Below, piece by piece: positions 48,279 through 59,285 of a stretch of DNA of 64,000 nucleotides. The notes under the pieces were generated by a model. That model had not been told where the DNA came from and ran no database searches. It was given only the letters and a program-made list of their open reading frames with translations. The translations under genes were made by a program, and so were the position numbers. The stretch comes from Novosphingobium meiothermophilum (GTDB lineage Bacteria; Pseudomonadota; Alphaproteobacteria; Sphingomonadales; Sphingomonadaceae): contig NZ_QGHL01000007.1 of the NCBI RefSeq assembly GCF_003171715.1, forward strand, positions 558,001-622,000, in the 5' to 3' direction. The first letter of the stretch is position 1, and each line of letters starts with the position of its first letter.

Positions 48279-48979
48279 GCGGCAGGGTCCGATCCACTGT
48301 CCGATACGATCCTGCCATCTGCCAGACGCACGATCCGGCTGCACCGTGCTGCCAGCGCTTCGTCGTGCGTCACCATGATGAAAGTGGCACCCGCATCGCC
48401 AGCGCGGGCGAAAAGAAGATCCGCCACCGCTTCGCCGGTTGCATGGTCAAGGTTACCGGTCGGCTCGTCGGCAAAGAGGATGGCGGGGCGCGGAGCGAGC
48501 GCGCGGGCAATCGCCACGCGCTGCTGCTCACCCCCGGAAAGCTGCGCCGGATAGTGGTGAAGACGATGCCCCAGCCCAACCGCCGCAAGCTCGGCCTCGG
48601 CCCGCGCCATGGCATCCTCGATTCCGGCCAGCTCAAGCGGTGTCGCCACGTTCTCGACAGCGGTCATCGTGGGCAGGAGATGGAACGCCTGAAGCACGAT
48701 GCCGATACGCCCCCGCCGCGCGGCCGCAAGGCCATCTTCATCCAGCGCCGCAAAATCGGCACCTGCCACATGAAGACTGCCGCTGCTCGCGCGCTCAAGT
48801 CCGGAAAGGATGGCCAGCAACGACGATTTGCCCGAACCCGAAGGCCCAAGTAGCGCCAGTGCCTCGCCGGACATGACGCGTAGATCGATGCCGCGCAGGA
48901 TGTCCACCCTCGCCTCGCCAGTTCCAAGCGAAAGCGTGAGGGCGGAAGCGGTGATGACCGGAAGAGGAGAACTTGTCAC
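48275..48979 (-). CDS. ABC transporter ATP-binding protein (YbbA/LolD-like)
   Basis: 234 aa from a GTG at 48979; the frame is open 27 codons further. Walker A GPSGSGKSSLLAILSG, Q-loop VLQAFHLLPTMT, signature LSGGEQQRVAIARAL, Walker B ILFADEPTGNLD and the His switch VTHDEAL are all intact. It overlaps the YbbP-like permease. In E. coli ybbA-ybbP is divergent from tesA, exactly as here, so this is a conserved module. Confidence 0.95.
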   Translation of the reverse strand: MTSSPLPVITASALTLSLGTGEARVDILRGIDLRVMSGEALALLGPSGSGKSSLLAILSGLERASSGSLHVAGADFAALDEDGLAAARRGRIGIVLQAFHLLPTMTAVENVATPLELAGIEDAMARAEAELAAVGLGHRLHHYPAQLSGGEQQRVAIARALAPRPAILFADEPTGNLDHATGEAVADLLFARAGDAGATFIMVTHDEALAARCSRIVRLADGRIVSDSGSDPAA

Positions 48980-49047
48980 GGGCCTCAGGTGGCATAGATT
49001 GGTTGCAGCGTGCAACCGGCACTTGGGTGCGCGCCGAAGGAGTTTCA

Positions 49048-49752
49048 ATGCGCGTCGCAACCCTGATTTCCACCCTTTTTGCCTGCACCCTGATCGCGGC
49101 CTGTTCCTCGAACAGCGCGCAGGATCCCCAGGGTGCCGCTTCTGCCGCAGCGCGCGCGGCGCCCGTTCCGGCCGATGCGCCCGTCATTCTCGCTTTTGGC
49201 GACAGTCTCTATGCAGGATACAACCTGCAACCGGGCGAAGGCTTTCCGCCAAGGCTGGAAGCGGCACTCAATGCGGCTGGAACGCCCGCGCGGGTGGTCA
49301 ATGCCGGGGTCTCTGGCGACACCACTGCGGCGGCACGGCAAAGGCTTGCATTCACGCTCGACAACCAGCCGGTAAAGCCCGCACTGGCGCTGGTCGGGCT
49401 CGGCGGCAACGACATGCTGCGCGGCCTTCCCCCTGAGGAAACCCGTGCCAATCTCGATGCCATTCTCGACGAGTTCGACAAGCGGAAAATCCCCGTGGTG
49501 CTGACAGGAATGCTCGCTGCGCCCAATCTGGGAGAGGACTATACCCGCCGCTTCAACCCGATCTGGCCAGAGCTTGCCAAGAAGCACAAGGCGGGCCTCG
49601 TGCCCTTCTTCCTTGAACCGGTGCTGGGCAATCGCGCGCTCATGCTTGAGGACAACATTCATCCCAATGCCGAAGGGGTGAACCGGATCGTCGCGGCAAC
49701 GCAGGAACAGATTGCCAGGGCGCTCAAAGAGGCAACAGCCAAGGCGCAGTAA
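49048..49752 (+). CDS. tesA: TesA-like SGNH arylesterase/lysophospholipase lipoprotein
   Basis: 234 aa from the ATG at 49048, preceded by AAGGAG. The N-terminus is a lipoprotein signal with lipobox LIAAC. SGNH blocks: [14 protein letters not shown] with the nucleophile Ser, [23 protein letters not shown], and [12 protein letters not shown] with the catalytic Asp and His. Members are multifunctional thioesterase/lysophospholipase enzymes. It is divergent from the YbbA-YbbP-like exporter. Confidence 0.92.
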   Translation: MRVATLISTLFACTLIAACSSNSAQDPQGAASAAARAAPVPADAPVILAFGDSLYAGYNLQPGEGFPPRLEAALNAAGTPARVVNAGVSGDTTAAARQRLAFTLDNQPVKPALALVGLGGNDMLRGLPPEETRANLDAILDEFDKRKIPVVLTGMLAAPNLGEDYTRRFNPIWPELAKKHKAGLVPFFLEPVLGNRALMLEDNIHPNAEGVNRIVAATQEQIARALKEATAKAQ

Positions 49753-49858
49753 GCTGCCGAAGTCATGCGGAAGCCTTGAAAAGCTGCCACGATCCGGCCA
49801 TTGCGGCCATGCGGCACACGCCGTTCAGCCAACCCAGATGCGCCACCGAGAGGACGGG

Positions 49859-50332
49859 ATGAGCGGATTGAGCCACATTGATGCCGCCGGAACAGCCCGC
49901 ATGGTGGACACCGGCGGCAAGCCCGAAACCCGGCGCGTGGCCATCGCCCGCGGCATGATCCGGATGAGCGCGGAAGCGCTGGCGGCGGTGCAATCGGGCA
50001 ATGGCCCGAAGGGGGAAGTGCTGGGCCCGGCAAGAGTTGCCGGAATCATGGCTGCCAAGCGGACGGGCGACCTCATCCCGCTCTGCCATCCGCTTGCGCT
50101 CGATGCGGTGAATATCGATTTCGCGTTCGGCAGTGGCTGCGTGGAATGCACCGCCACGGCATCGCTTACCGGAAAGACCGGGGTCGAGATGGAAGCGCTC
50201 ACTGCCGTGTCCCTCGCGCTCCTGACGATTTACGATATGGCCAAGGCGCTGGACAAGGGCATGGTGATCGAAGGCATTCGCCTGATCGAAAAGCGCGGCG
50301 GAAAGTCCGGCGTCTGGCGACTTGAGGAATGA
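49859..50332 (+). CDS. moaC: Cyclic pyranopterin monophosphate synthase MoaC
   Basis: 157 aa from the ATG at 49859 ([17 protein letters not shown]), with GAGAGGA upstream. The family motifs [13 protein letters not shown] and [29 protein letters not shown] are intact. MoaC acts with MoaA to make precursor Z of the molybdenum cofactor. It overlaps moeA (ATGA). Confidence 0.97.
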   Translation: MSGLSHIDAAGTARMVDTGGKPETRRVAIARGMIRMSAEALAAVQSGNGPKGEVLGPARVAGIMAAKRTGDLIPLCHPLALDAVNIDFAFGSGCVECTATASLTGKTGVEMEALTAVSLALLTIYDMAKALDKGMVIEGIRLIEKRGGKSGVWRLEE

Positions 50333-51549
50333 GAGCGCCGCCCCTCCCCCTTGCCGAAGCGCAGGCACGGCTGCTGGCGCTTGCCCCGTCCCTGCCCGTG
50401 GAGGAGCGCAAGGTGGCAGACTGCCTGGGCCACTATCTTGGTGCGCCGCTGCGCGCACGGCGAATGCAGCCCGCCGCGCCGCTTTCCGCCATGGACGGCT
50501 ATGCCTTGCGCAGCGCCGATCTGCCGGGGCCGTGGCGCATCATTGGCGAAAGTGCGGCCGGCCATCCCTTTGGCGGAACGGTCGGCACGAACGAGGCGGT
50601 GCGGATCAGCACCGGCGCAATCGTTCCCGAAGGCGCGGACATGGTCCTGCTTCAGGAAGATGCCGAACGTCTGGACCAGGACCTGCGCCTTGCCGGAGAG
50701 CAGCCATCGCCCCCGACCCGGCACGTTCGCCCGGCCGGCATGGACTTCGGGAAAGACACCATCCTGCTTGATACTGGCGAACGTCTGGGGCCGGCGCAGA
50801 TCGCGCTTGCCATCGCGGGCGGGCATGCCGTCCTGCCGGTTCGGCGGCGGCTGAGGCTCACGGTCATCGACAGCGGCGATGAACTGGTTGCACCAGGACA
50901 GATGCCCCAGGCCCACCAGATCCCGGCAAGCAATGGTCCCATGCTCTGCGCCATGGCAGGGGCGCTGCCGGTCGATGTCCGTCACATCGGTCCGGTGCCA
51001 GACCGGGTCGAAGCGCTCGTCGCGGCCATCGAAAGCTCGCCGGACGCGGACATCATCGTCACCAGCGGCGGCGTTTCGGTGGGCGATCACGACATGGTGC
51101 GCCCGGCGCTGGCAAGGCTTGGCGCCTCGACCGATTTCTGGCGCGTCGCGATCAAGCCCGGCAAGCCGCTGCTGGTTGCCCGGCGTGATAGCAAGATCAT
51201 TCCGGGCCAGATCATCCTGGGATTGCCCGGAAATCCCGCTTCAGCCTTCGTGACGGCATTCCTGTTCCTTTTGCCGCTGCTGCGAGCAGCGCTTGGCGCG
51301 AAGGCGCCATTGCCGCATCCGGTCACGGCACGTCTTTCGACCCAGATGGACAGGGGCGGCGGGCGCATGGAGTTCCTTCGCGCCTGCTGGGACGGAGCAG
51401 GCGTAAGCCTTCTGCCTTTGCAGGATTCGGGCGCGCTTTCGCCGCTGGCGCGGGCCAATGCGCTGGTCATGCGCCCTGCCATGGCAGAGCCGCTCGCCCC
51501 TGGAACAGATGTTCCGGTCTTCCTGCTCGAAAATGGCGGTATTGCTTGA
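50329..51549 (+). CDS. moeA: Molybdopterin molybdenumtransferase MoeA
   Basis: 406 aa. Motifs: [38 protein letters not shown], the MoCF-type [15 protein letters not shown] and LPGNPASAF. MoeA inserts molybdenum into adenylated molybdopterin. It starts inside the moaC stop. The remaining moa genes are not in the window. Confidence 0.96.
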   Translation: MRAPPLPLAEAQARLLALAPSLPVEERKVADCLGHYLGAPLRARRMQPAAPLSAMDGYALRSADLPGPWRIIGESAAGHPFGGTVGTNEAVRISTGAIVPEGADMVLLQEDAERLDQDLRLAGEQPSPPTRHVRPAGMDFGKDTILLDTGERLGPAQIALAIAGGHAVLPVRRRLRLTVIDSGDELVAPGQMPQAHQIPASNGPMLCAMAGALPVDVRHIGPVPDRVEALVAAIESSPDADIIVTSGGVSVGDHDMVRPALARLGASTDFWRVAIKPGKPLLVARRDSKIIPGQIILGLPGNPASAFVTAFLFLLPLLRAALGAKAPLPHPVTARLSTQMDRGGGRMEFLRACWDGAGVSLLPLQDSGALSPLARANALVMRPAMAEPLAPGTDVPVFLLENGGIA

Positions 51550-51573
51550 CGCGCTGATCAAAGTTGCTTATCC

Positions 51574-51588
51574 GTTCCGCATTCGTTC
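51574..51588 (+). promoter_or_regulatory. LexA binding site (alphaproteobacterial SOS box)
   Basis: GTTC-N7-GTTC (51574-51577 and 51585-51588) is an exact match to the alphaproteobacterial SOS box and lies 78 bases upstream of the lexA start, so lexA is probably autoregulated. Confidence 0.9.
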
Positions 51589-51665
51589 GCCGGTTAACGC
51601 AAATGTTCCGGCATGGGTAAGCGCCGCGATTTCGCCGGAAGTCGCTTTTGCGGAAGGTGCCGCCA

Positions 51666-52367
51666 ATGTTGACACGCAAGCAGCATGACCTGCTCATGTT
51701 CATCCAGACCCGGCTTGAGGAAACCGGCATATCCCCTTCGTTCGAGGAAATGAAGGAAGCGCTCGATCTCAAGTCGAAGTCCGGTGTGCACCGGCTCATC
51801 TCCGCGCTGGAAGAACGCGGCTTCATCCGCCGCTTGCCCAATCGCGCGCGCGCGCTGGAAGTTCTGCGCCAGCCCGAAAGCGCGGTTGGCAAGGCTGCGG
51901 CTGCACCCCGTGAAGCCGCTGGTTCGATGGTCTCGGCAACATCCCTGCGGGCATCGCCGAAGCCTGCTCCAACGCCTGCCAATGATATCATCGAACTGCC
52001 GCTGCACGGCAAGATTGCCGCCGGCGTGCCGATCGAGGCACTGGAAACAACGGCAACTTTGCCGGTACCGGCCGCTCTGCTTGGCGCAGGGGAGCATTAT
52101 GCGCTGGAGGTTTCCGGCGATTCGATGATCGAAGCGGGGATTTTCGACGGCGATTATGCCCTGGTCCGCAAGACCGATGTCGCCCGCGACGGCGAGATCG
52201 TGGTTGCGCTGGTGCGGGGTGAGGAAGCAACGCTCAAGTTCCTCCACCGCGAGAAGGGCATGATCCGCCTTGACCCGGCAAATGCGGCCTATGATCCCCA
52301 GTTCTACCGGCCCGAAGAAGTCGCGGTTCAAGGCAAGCTCGCCGGGCTTCTTCGCCGCTACCACTGA
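51666..52367 (+). CDS. lexA: SOS repressor LexA
   Basis: 233 aa from the ATG at 51666 ([14 protein letters not shown]). The N-terminal winged helix reads [34 protein letters not shown]. After a Pro/Ala-rich linker comes the S24 protease domain: the Ala-Gly cleavage site in [10 protein letters not shown], the catalytic Ser in [10 protein letters not shown] and the Lys in EATLKFLHR. RecA filaments trigger self-cleavage. An SOS box lies upstream. The 3' end overlaps comEC tail to tail by 10 bases. Confidence 0.98.
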   Translation: MLTRKQHDLLMFIQTRLEETGISPSFEEMKEALDLKSKSGVHRLISALEERGFIRRLPNRARALEVLRQPESAVGKAAAAPREAAGSMVSATSLRASPKPAPTPANDIIELPLHGKIAAGVPIEALETTATLPVPAALLGAGEHYALEVSGDSMIEAGIFDGDYALVRKTDVARDGEIVVALVRGEEATLKFLHREKGMIRLDPANAAYDPQFYRPEEVAVQGKLAGLLRRYH

Positions 52368-54925
52368 TCCGCGTTCCCGGCCGCGTGAAGCGCTCCCGCG
52401 CGGCGTGACCGACAGCAGAAGGACCGGGCGTTCGGAGGTGGGCAAGCGATCCGGTTGCCCAAATGCCCCTGCCCCCGACTGTCCGCTCGCCGGGAATGAG
52501 CCTGCCCTTCTGCGGTGGTTGCTGTAGGCTTGCCCTGCGGCCGTTGCTTCGTGGCGGAACGCTTTTCAGGCGGTGGCCACGGATACCAGCCATGGCAGCC
52601 TTGCGTTTGAGACACAGTGCGCAGCGAAAGTTCGGCGACGCTGAAGGGCAATGCTCTGTGGCCTCGCGTTGAGTCCACTGCGCTTTTCAATCCTTCCGAG
52701 CCAAGGCCAAGGCTGATGGCTAGCCCGCCGGACCGGGCAAGGAAGGCCCTGTCTGCCTTGAGCAGACGGGGGCGGCAACTTGCAGGCAGGCGGCGATCCG
52801 AGATCACGATGTCGGATTTCTCGCAGGCCGCAGCAAGCGCCAGGTCATCGACGTAATTCGCTGACCGCGAAAGGAGCAGGGCAAGATAGCGCTGCCTGCC
52901 TGCACCATCCTTGCGGACCAGAACGGCGCTGCAGAAATCCTCCGAACAGCGCGCTCCTGACCATTCGTCCATCGCTCGCACTTCTCCGGCAATTCCCGCG
53001 GATTCGCGCAAGTTTTCGCTGACGTATTCACTGCGGCCATTGCGCAGCACGATCAGTTCGGGCCTTGCGGTATCATCCTGTGCGCCTCTTGCAACCATAC
53101 CGTGCACGCGCCTGGCCGCAGTGGTCGTCGCCCCGGCAGTAGCAGCCTCGCGCAATGCGAGAAGGCCGACATGCCGGCCATCGCCGGTCACGAGGATATC
53201 GGGCACTGGCGCCAGAACCATGCCTGCGACTGCCACCGCAGCGGGCAAGGCGCCCCAATAGCGGACCGGCCCGGTCCAGAGCGCCAGCCACAGCATACCA
53301 CCAATGAAGATGACAAATGCCGATGGCGCGCTCGCGGGAAGCATTGCGGCGGCACCGGGTTGCGATGCAACGAGGTGGGCCAGAGCCAGCAATGCTTCAA
53401 GGCTTTTGCCCGCAAACCACCAGACCGGCGCGCCGCCGCCAACAAGGTCCAGCATCAGTGCCAACCCGACAAGCGGCATGATGACAAACGTCGTGAGCGG
53501 AATGGCGATCACGTTGGCCAGTGCGCCGTAAACGCCCGCACGGTGAAAGTGGAACAGGCCGATCGGCATGAGAGCCATTTCGATCACCACACCGGTTGCC
53601 AGAAGCAGGACCGGGCCGCGCAGCAGCCTTGCCACTGGACCATGATCGTCCCGCGCGAGAAAGCTGCGGACCGGGGCTGCCGAATGGAATGCAATGATGG
53701 CGATGACGGCGGCAAAGCTCATCTGGAAACTGGGGCCGAGCAGCGCCTCCGGCCAGAACAGCATCACGATCATGGCCCCGGCAGCAACCATCCGCAACGA
53801 CAGGGGATCACGGCCAAGCGCGAGCGCAGCCAGAACCAGCAGCGCACCGATACAGGAACGGATCGTAGGAACCTCTGCCCCCGTCAGCAGGGTATAGGCG
53901 ACGCCTGCAAGAGCGCCGCAAAGCGCGGCGGCAATCGGCACGCGGATCCTGAGTGCGATCCATGGCACAAGCGCCAGAAGGCGCGCCACCAGCCAATACA
54001 CCGCGCCAACCAGCGCGCTGACATGCAGGCCGCTGATCGAGAGCAGATGCGTGAGCCCGGCATCGCGCATCGCCTCTTCGTCGCCACGGGCAATCGCGCC
54101 GCGATCTCCGCTTGCCAGCGCTGCAGCTATGGCGCCCGGCGATCCGGACAGACTGGCCCGCACATGCGCTGCAAGCGATCGCTGGAGCTTGCGCAGGGCA
54201 AGACCATCGGGCGACGGACTGATGACCGCCACCTTGCCGAGCACGGTTCCGGTTGCGGCGATCCCATCGAACCAGGCGGTTCGCGCAAAGTCGTATCCGC
54301 CCGGAAGCATGGGCGGGGCGGGCGGCATCAAACGGGCGCGCAGACGCAGAACCGCACCTTCGGCAATCTCAGGCCCGTCCTCGACATCGGCGAGATTGAC
54401 CCTGACCCGCACCGGACGGGCGAACTCTGCCAGACGAACCTGCAAGAGAAGCCGCGTCCTGCCCCTGGCCGGCTCCTCGCGCCGCTCCAGCAGGATTGCG
54501 TGAAGATCCGCTACCGCCGGACGCGCGATTCCGGGCTGGCCGACCAGCGCAGATTTCGTCCAGATCGTGGCGCAGCCCGCGCCGATCATGATTGCCATGC
54601 CGAAGAGGGCAAGGCGAAGATGCGGCCAGCGCACCGCATTCACACCCAGCACTGCCGCAAGCGCCATGCCCGAAAGCGCGCCCAACAAAGACAGCCAATG
54701 CCAGACCGTGGGCAATGCGATCCATGCAAGGATGCCGGCGGCAAAGCCGACGACGAGCCACAATCCACGCTCGAACGGATGCCGTTCAAGGAAATGATCG
54801 GCACGATCAAGCATGCTGGACAATCGCCGCAGGATGCCGCAATGCCGCGCGCGTCCGGCCGGGGCAAAGCCCGGATCGGCGGCGGAACGTTCTGCCGCAG
54901 GTCCAACTGCCGCCGGGGACGCCAT
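52358..54925 (-). CDS. comEC: ComEC/Rec2-family DNA uptake channel with unusual C-terminal tail
   Basis: 855 aa from the ATG at 54925; an ATG at 54814 ([11 protein letters not shown]) would leave more room for the divergent gltX promoter. It has an N-terminal DUF4131-type region, then the competence domain with [18 protein letters not shown] and about ten helices. The following soluble part ([14 protein letters not shown]) lacks the HxHxDH zinc motif of the metallo-beta-lactamase domain, as in many alphaproteobacterial members. After HGWYPWPP the frame carries roughly 75 more basic, low-complexity residues that run into lexA. Confidence 0.85.
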   Translation of the reverse strand: MASPAAVGPAAERSAADPGFAPAGRARHCGILRRLSSMLDRADHFLERHPFERGLWLVVGFAAGILAWIALPTVWHWLSLLGALSGMALAAVLGVNAVRWPHLRLALFGMAIMIGAGCATIWTKSALVGQPGIARPAVADLHAILLERREEPARGRTRLLLQVRLAEFARPVRVRVNLADVEDGPEIAEGAVLRLRARLMPPAPPMLPGGYDFARTAWFDGIAATGTVLGKVAVISPSPDGLALRKLQRSLAAHVRASLSGSPGAIAAALASGDRGAIARGDEEAMRDAGLTHLLSISGLHVSALVGAVYWLVARLLALVPWIALRIRVPIAAALCGALAGVAYTLLTGAEVPTIRSCIGALLVLAALALGRDPLSLRMVAAGAMIVMLFWPEALLGPSFQMSFAAVIAIIAFHSAAPVRSFLARDDHGPVARLLRGPVLLLATGVVIEMALMPIGLFHFHRAGVYGALANVIAIPLTTFVIMPLVGLALMLDLVGGGAPVWWFAGKSLEALLALAHLVASQPGAAAMLPASAPSAFVIFIGGMLWLALWTGPVRYWGALPAAVAVAGMVLAPVPDILVTGDGRHVGLLALREAATAGATTTAARRVHGMVARGAQDDTARPELIVLRNGRSEYVSENLRESAGIAGEVRAMDEWSGARCSEDFCSAVLVRKDGAGRQRYLALLLSRSANYVDDLALAAACEKSDIVISDRRLPASCRPRLLKADRAFLARSGGLAISLGLGSEGLKSAVDSTRGHRALPFSVAELSLRTVSQTQGCHGWYPWPPPEKRSATKQRPQGKPTATTAEGQAHSRRADSRGQGHLGNRIACPPPNARSFCCRSRRAGALHAAGNADQW

Positions 54926-54954
54926 GACATTCACAGGGAAGGAAAGCGCGGCCG

Positions 54955-56418
54955 ATGGCAAGCGCCAGTGATACCGTTTCTGCAGGATCGCCCGCCAAGG
55001 GGCATGTCGTCACGCGCTTTGCGCCATCGCCCACCGGCTTCCTGCACATTGGTGGCGCCCGCACCGCGCTGTTCAACTGGCTCTATGCCCGCCACCACGG
55101 CGGCAAATACCTTCTGCGCATCGAGGATACCGATCGGGCCCGATCCACTGACGAGGCCATCGCGGCAATCTTCGACGGGCTGAACTGGCTGGGTCTGGGT
55201 GGAGACGAGGCGCCCGTTTTCCAGTTTGCGCGCTCTGCCCGCCACGCCGAAGTTGCCCATGCCCTGCTTGAAGCTGGCCATGCCTATCGCTGCTATCTGA
55301 CCCCGGAAGAACTGGCGCAGCGCCGAGAGAAGGCCCAGGCCGAGCGTCGCCCGTTTCGCATCGACAGCGAATGGCGCGATGCGACGCCCGATCAGTGGCC
55401 GCACGACGCGCCATATGTCGTGCGAGTCAAGGCCCCGCGCGATGGCGAGACGACCATAGCCGATCAGGTGCAGGGCGCGATCACGGTCCAGAATACGGAA
55501 CTGGATGATTTCGTCATCCTGCGTTCGGATGGAACGCCCACCTACATGCTGGCCGTGGTGGTCGACGACCACGACATGGGCGTGACCCACGTGATCCGTG
55601 GCGACGACCATATCAACAACGCCTTCCGGCAGCTTGTGGTAATCCGCGCGATGAACGCGATCGAAGGCGACTGGCCCGATCCGGTTTATGCGCACATTCC
55701 GCTGATCCATGGGGCGGACGGCGCGAAGCTTTCAAAGCGTCACGGGGCGCTCGGCGTCGATGCCTACCGCGATGAAATGGGGCTTCTACCCGAAGCGGTG
55801 TTCAACTACCTGCTGCGTCTGGGCTGGGGCCATGGCGACGAGGAGATCATCAGCCGCGAACAGGCCGTGGAGTGGTTCGACATCGCCGATGTGAACAAGG
55901 GCGCTTCCCGGTTTGACATCAAGAAGCTGCTCAACCTGAACGGGCACTACCTGCGCGAGGCAAACGATGCCCGCCTTGCCGGGCTGGTGGCGCCGCGACT
56001 GGCGGCTGCCGAACCCGGTTTCTCCTCCGAAACCGGGCTTGATCTCCTGACACGGGCCATGCCGGTCCTCAAGATCCGGGCGGCCGATCTCAACGAACTT
56101 GCCGCCGGGGCGGCATTCCTGTTCGCCCGGCGTCCACTCGCCATGACGGAAAAGGCCGCCGCGCTTCTCACCGAAGAAGCAAAGGCGCTCCTGGCCCAGG
56201 TCGTTGCGGCGCTGGAAGCCGAAAACGGCTGGACAACCGAGGGGCTGGAGGCCACGGTAAAACAAATGGCCGAGGAGCTTGGGACAGGTTTGGGCAAGAT
56301 CGCCCAACCGTTGCGCGCAAGCCTGACGGGACAGACTACCTCGCCGGGTATTTTCGACGTATTGGCCCTGCTCGGGAAGGACGAATCGCTGGCGCGCATT
56401 CGCGATCAGTTGGTTTGA
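54955..56418 (+). CDS. gltX: Glutamyl-tRNA synthetase
   Basis: 487 aa. Class I signatures: the HIGH-type [20 protein letters not shown] and the KMSKS-type KLSKRHG, with the DTDRARS and [17 protein letters not shown] segments. It charges tRNA-Glu. The start is 29 bases from the divergent comEC ATG if the longer comEC form is used. gltA follows after 47 bases. Confidence 0.98.
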   Translation: MASASDTVSAGSPAKGHVVTRFAPSPTGFLHIGGARTALFNWLYARHHGGKYLLRIEDTDRARSTDEAIAAIFDGLNWLGLGGDEAPVFQFARSARHAEVAHALLEAGHAYRCYLTPEELAQRREKAQAERRPFRIDSEWRDATPDQWPHDAPYVVRVKAPRDGETTIADQVQGAITVQNTELDDFVILRSDGTPTYMLAVVVDDHDMGVTHVIRGDDHINNAFRQLVVIRAMNAIEGDWPDPVYAHIPLIHGADGAKLSKRHGALGVDAYRDEMGLLPEAVFNYLLRLGWGHGDEEIISREQAVEWFDIADVNKGASRFDIKKLLNLNGHYLREANDARLAGLVAPRLAAAEPGFSSETGLDLLTRAMPVLKIRAADLNELAAGAAFLFARRPLAMTEKAAALLTEEAKALLAQVVAALEAENGWTTEGLEATVKQMAEELGTGLGKIAQPLRASLTGQTTSPGIFDVLALLGKDESLARIRDQLV

Positions 56419-56465
56419 CCGTGGGCAGGGCTTTGTAAGGGCACAAGAAAAAGGAGAGCTTAGGC

Positions 56466-57752
56466 GTGAGCGACAATCAGGCTTCGTTGACGGCAGGAGG
56501 CAAGTCCCTCGACATGCCGATCAAAAGCGGCACGATCGGACCCGACGTAATCGATATCCGCAAGCTCTATGCACAGACCGGGATGTTCACCTATGACCCC
56601 GGCTTCACCTCGACGGCAAGCTGCGATTCCGCACTGACCTATATCGATGGCGATGAAGGCGTTCTGCTTCATCGCGGCTATCCCATCGGCCAGCTGGCCG
56701 AACATTCCAGCTTCATGGAAGTCAGCTATCTTCTGCTCAACGGCGAGTTGCCCAGCCAGCAGGAACTTGCCGATTTCAGCCGCACCATCACCCGGCACAC
56801 CATGCTGCACGAGCAGCTTTCCACCTTCTATCGCGGCTTCCGTCGCGATGCGCACCCGATGGCGATCATGTGCGGCGTGGTGGGCGCGCTTTCGGCCTTC
56901 TATCACGACAGCACCGACATTTCCGATCCGCAGCACCGCAAGATCAGCTCGCACCGACTGATCGCCAAGATGCCGACCATCGCGGCCATGGCCTACAAGT
57001 ATTCGGTGGGGCAGCCTTTCGTCTATCCCGACAACAAGCTGTCCTACACCGGCAATTTCCTGAAGATGACTTTTGGCGTCCCGGCCGAGGAATACGAAGT
57101 GATTCCGGAAGTCGAAAAGGCACTGGACCGGATCTTCATCCTCCACGCCGACCACGAACAGAACGCATCGACCTCGACCGTGCGTCTGGCCGGTTCTTCG
57201 GGCGCCAACCCGTTTGCCTGCATCGCGGCGGGCATCGCCTGCCTGTGGGGCCCGGCACACGGCGGGGCCAATGAAGCCGCGCTCAACATGCTGAAGGAAA
57301 TCGGCACGCCCGACCGCATCCAGCATTACATCGAGCGCGCCAAGGACAAGAACGATCCGTTCCGCCTGATGGGCTTCGGCCACCGCGTCTACAAGAACTA
57401 CGATCCGCGCGCCACGGTGATGCAGCAGACCGTGCGCGAAGTCTTTGCGGCGCTGAACGTGCAGGATCCGCTGTTCGAAACTGCGCTGCGGCTTGAGGAA
57501 ATCGCGCTGAGCGATCCGTATTTCATCGAGAAGAAGCTGTTCCCGAACGTCGATTTCTATTCGGGCATCATCCTCTCGGCGATCGGTTTCCCGACCACCA
57601 TGTTCACTGTGCTCTTCGCGCTTGCCCGCACCGTGGGCTGGGTGGCGCAGTGGAACGAAATGATCAGCGATCCCGGCCAGAAGATCGGCCGTCCGCGTCA
57701 GCTCTACACCGGACCGACGCAGCGCGACTACGTCCCCCTCAGCCAGCGCTGA
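56466..57752 (+). CDS. gltA: Citrate synthase
   Basis: 428 aa from a GTG at 56466 preceded by AAGGAGAG. It is a type II hexameric-class enzyme: active-site His in the [15 protein letters not shown] and [14 protein letters not shown] segments, and Asp in [12 protein letters not shown]. It condenses acetyl-CoA and oxaloacetate in the TCA cycle. It ends at a long terminator hairpin shared with the converging kinase-like gene. Confidence 0.98.
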   Translation: MSDNQASLTAGGKSLDMPIKSGTIGPDVIDIRKLYAQTGMFTYDPGFTSTASCDSALTYIDGDEGVLLHRGYPIGQLAEHSSFMEVSYLLLNGELPSQQELADFSRTITRHTMLHEQLSTFYRGFRRDAHPMAIMCGVVGALSAFYHDSTDISDPQHRKISSHRLIAKMPTIAAMAYKYSVGQPFVYPDNKLSYTGNFLKMTFGVPAEEYEVIPEVEKALDRIFILHADHEQNASTSTVRLAGSSGANPFACIAAGIACLWGPAHGGANEAALNMLKEIGTPDRIQHYIERAKDKNDPFRLMGFGHRVYKNYDPRATVMQQTVREVFAALNVQDPLFETALRLEEIALSDPYFIEKKLFPNVDFYSGIILSAIGFPTTMFTVLFALARTVGWVAQWNEMISDPGQKIGRPRQLYTGPTQRDYVPLSQR

Positions 57753-57772
57753 TCGGAAGGCAGGCAACAAGG

Positions 57773-57812
57773 CGGCGGGATGGACGGGCTGAACAGCCTG
57801 TCCATCCCGCCG
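57773..57812 (+). terminator. Long bidirectional terminator between gltA and the kinase-like gene
   Basis: A 13-bp perfect outer stem (CGGCGGGATGGAC / GTCCATCCCGCCG) continues through one G-T wobble into a second stem (GGCT / AGCC), giving about 18 pairs and a GAAC loop. CTTCTGTTAT follows on the plus strand. Confidence 0.85.
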
Positions 57813-57878
57813 CTTCTGTTATCCAAGGGGTGATAATGAACAACAAAGGCGGCGGTGCAGAAGCGGTCGCGTGTTCGG

Positions 57879-59285
57879 CTATGCGCTGGCGCGCATCTCC
57901 TGACCGGAGGGTAGGCTCAGGACGAACCTGGCGCCGGTTGAATGGGGATCGTCCCTGGCAGAAACGACGGACAGGTCGCCATGCATGGCCCTTGCCAGTT
58001 TCCGGGAAATGTAGAGACCAAGGCCGCTCCCGCCATCGCCGCTGCGGCCGAGGCGCTCGAACTTGTCGAAAACCTTCTCCGCTTCATCGGGGGAAAGCCC
58101 GCTGCCCTCATCGCTGACTGCAAGCCATGATTGCCGCCCATCGCTGCCGCCTTCGATGGTGATCGTGGTTCCTTGCGGAGAATAGCGGATGGCGTTCCCG
58201 ATCAGGTTCAGCAGGATCTGCAATACGCGCCGAAACTCGCCGCTGGCCGGAATGAGCGTATCCGGGCCGGGAACATGGACTGCTATACCCTTTTCCCTTG
58301 CGCGCACGCCCAGAATGCCCGCGGCGCGGCGCGCGCAATCGGCAAGGTCGATATCATCCACCGCCGGAGCGAAACTCTCGTCCTCGACCGTTTCCAGATC
58401 GGAAAGATCTTCCACCAGCGAAAGCAGGTGGCGGCCCGCATCGGCAATGTCGGCGGCATAGCCAACATACTGTTCCGCAATCGGTCCAGCCAGACGGGTC
58501 CGGATCGTCTCGGCGTTTGCCACGATGCGATTTATCGGCATGCGCAGCGCAGGTGCCAGCTTGCTGCCAAGCAACCCCTTCCAGTCAAGAGCCGCATCCT
58601 CGCTTGGCGCCTTCACGCCCTCCTCCGCCGCTTCTGGTGCCAGCACCGTGGTGGCCACCAGCAAGAGTTCGAAACCTGCCTGATCGAGCGGGAGGAGATG
58701 CGCCGTCCACTTTCGCGGCGAGCCGGAAACCGCGACCGTGCATTGATCAAGCAGCCGCCAGTGCAAAGGCTGGCGATGCGCATTGCCGGGCAATGTCACG
58801 AGATCGGTCCAGTATCGGCCAAAGCCCTGTTCCAGCCCGGCAGCCAGTTCGGCAAGGTCTGCCGCTTCGGCATGGCCCGAAATCACACGCTGTTCGGCAT
58901 CAAGCACGATGTGCGCTTCGGCAAGTTGCCGCAAGAGCGAGGGATCGTGCAAAGCTCCGCCGCTGGCCGACCAGTGATCGGCCGAGAGACGCCACCGGGT
59001 TATGGCGATGCGGGTGCCATCCTCGCACGGGCTGACGCGCGCGTGGAATGTCAGCGGCTGGCCATCATCCTCCACGGCAATCATCTCGGAAAGCGTCGTG
59101 CGCGAATGTCGAACCTTGCGCACGAGCAATAGCAGCGGTGCGAGCGCCAGCGTGCCTGGATAGGCACCGCCAAGACGCACCTGTAACCCTGCAAGTGCCT
59201 CGTCCGCCTCGACGAGGCGGTCATGGGCATCGCAACGGCCGCTGATTGGCCCGACGCCTGTCACCTCAACCGCCTGCCCCGCCAT
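57879..59285 (-). CDS. Histidine-kinase-like protein lacking the phospho-acceptor His
   Basis: 468 aa from the ATG at 59285, overlapping the previous gene by 20 bases. There is a PAS-like N-terminal half without a convincing membrane helix. The DHp helix reads KLAPALRMPINRI, where the canonical SHELRTPLN His is Pro245 (codon 58551-58553). The ATPase domain looks complete: N-box LIGNAIRYSPQG, G1 DEGSGLSPDEAEKVFDKFERLG, G2 GGSGLGLYISRKLA. It may bind ATP but cannot autophosphorylate on the usual residue. The function is unknown; a regulatory pseudo-kinase role is inferred. Confidence 0.85.
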   Translation of the reverse strand: MAGQAVEVTGVGPISGRCDAHDRLVEADEALAGLQVRLGGAYPGTLALAPLLLLVRKVRHSRTTLSEMIAVEDDGQPLTFHARVSPCEDGTRIAITRWRLSADHWSASGGALHDPSLLRQLAEAHIVLDAEQRVISGHAEAADLAELAAGLEQGFGRYWTDLVTLPGNAHRQPLHWRLLDQCTVAVSGSPRKWTAHLLPLDQAGFELLLVATTVLAPEAAEEGVKAPSEDAALDWKGLLGSKLAPALRMPINRIVANAETIRTRLAGPIAEQYVGYAADIADAGRHLLSLVEDLSDLETVEDESFAPAVDDIDLADCARRAAGILGVRAREKGIAVHVPGPDTLIPASGEFRRVLQILLNLIGNAIRYSPQGTTITIEGGSDGRQSWLAVSDEGSGLSPDEAEKVFDKFERLGRSGDGGSGLGLYISRKLARAMHGDLSVVSARDDPHSTGARFVLSLPSGQEMRASA

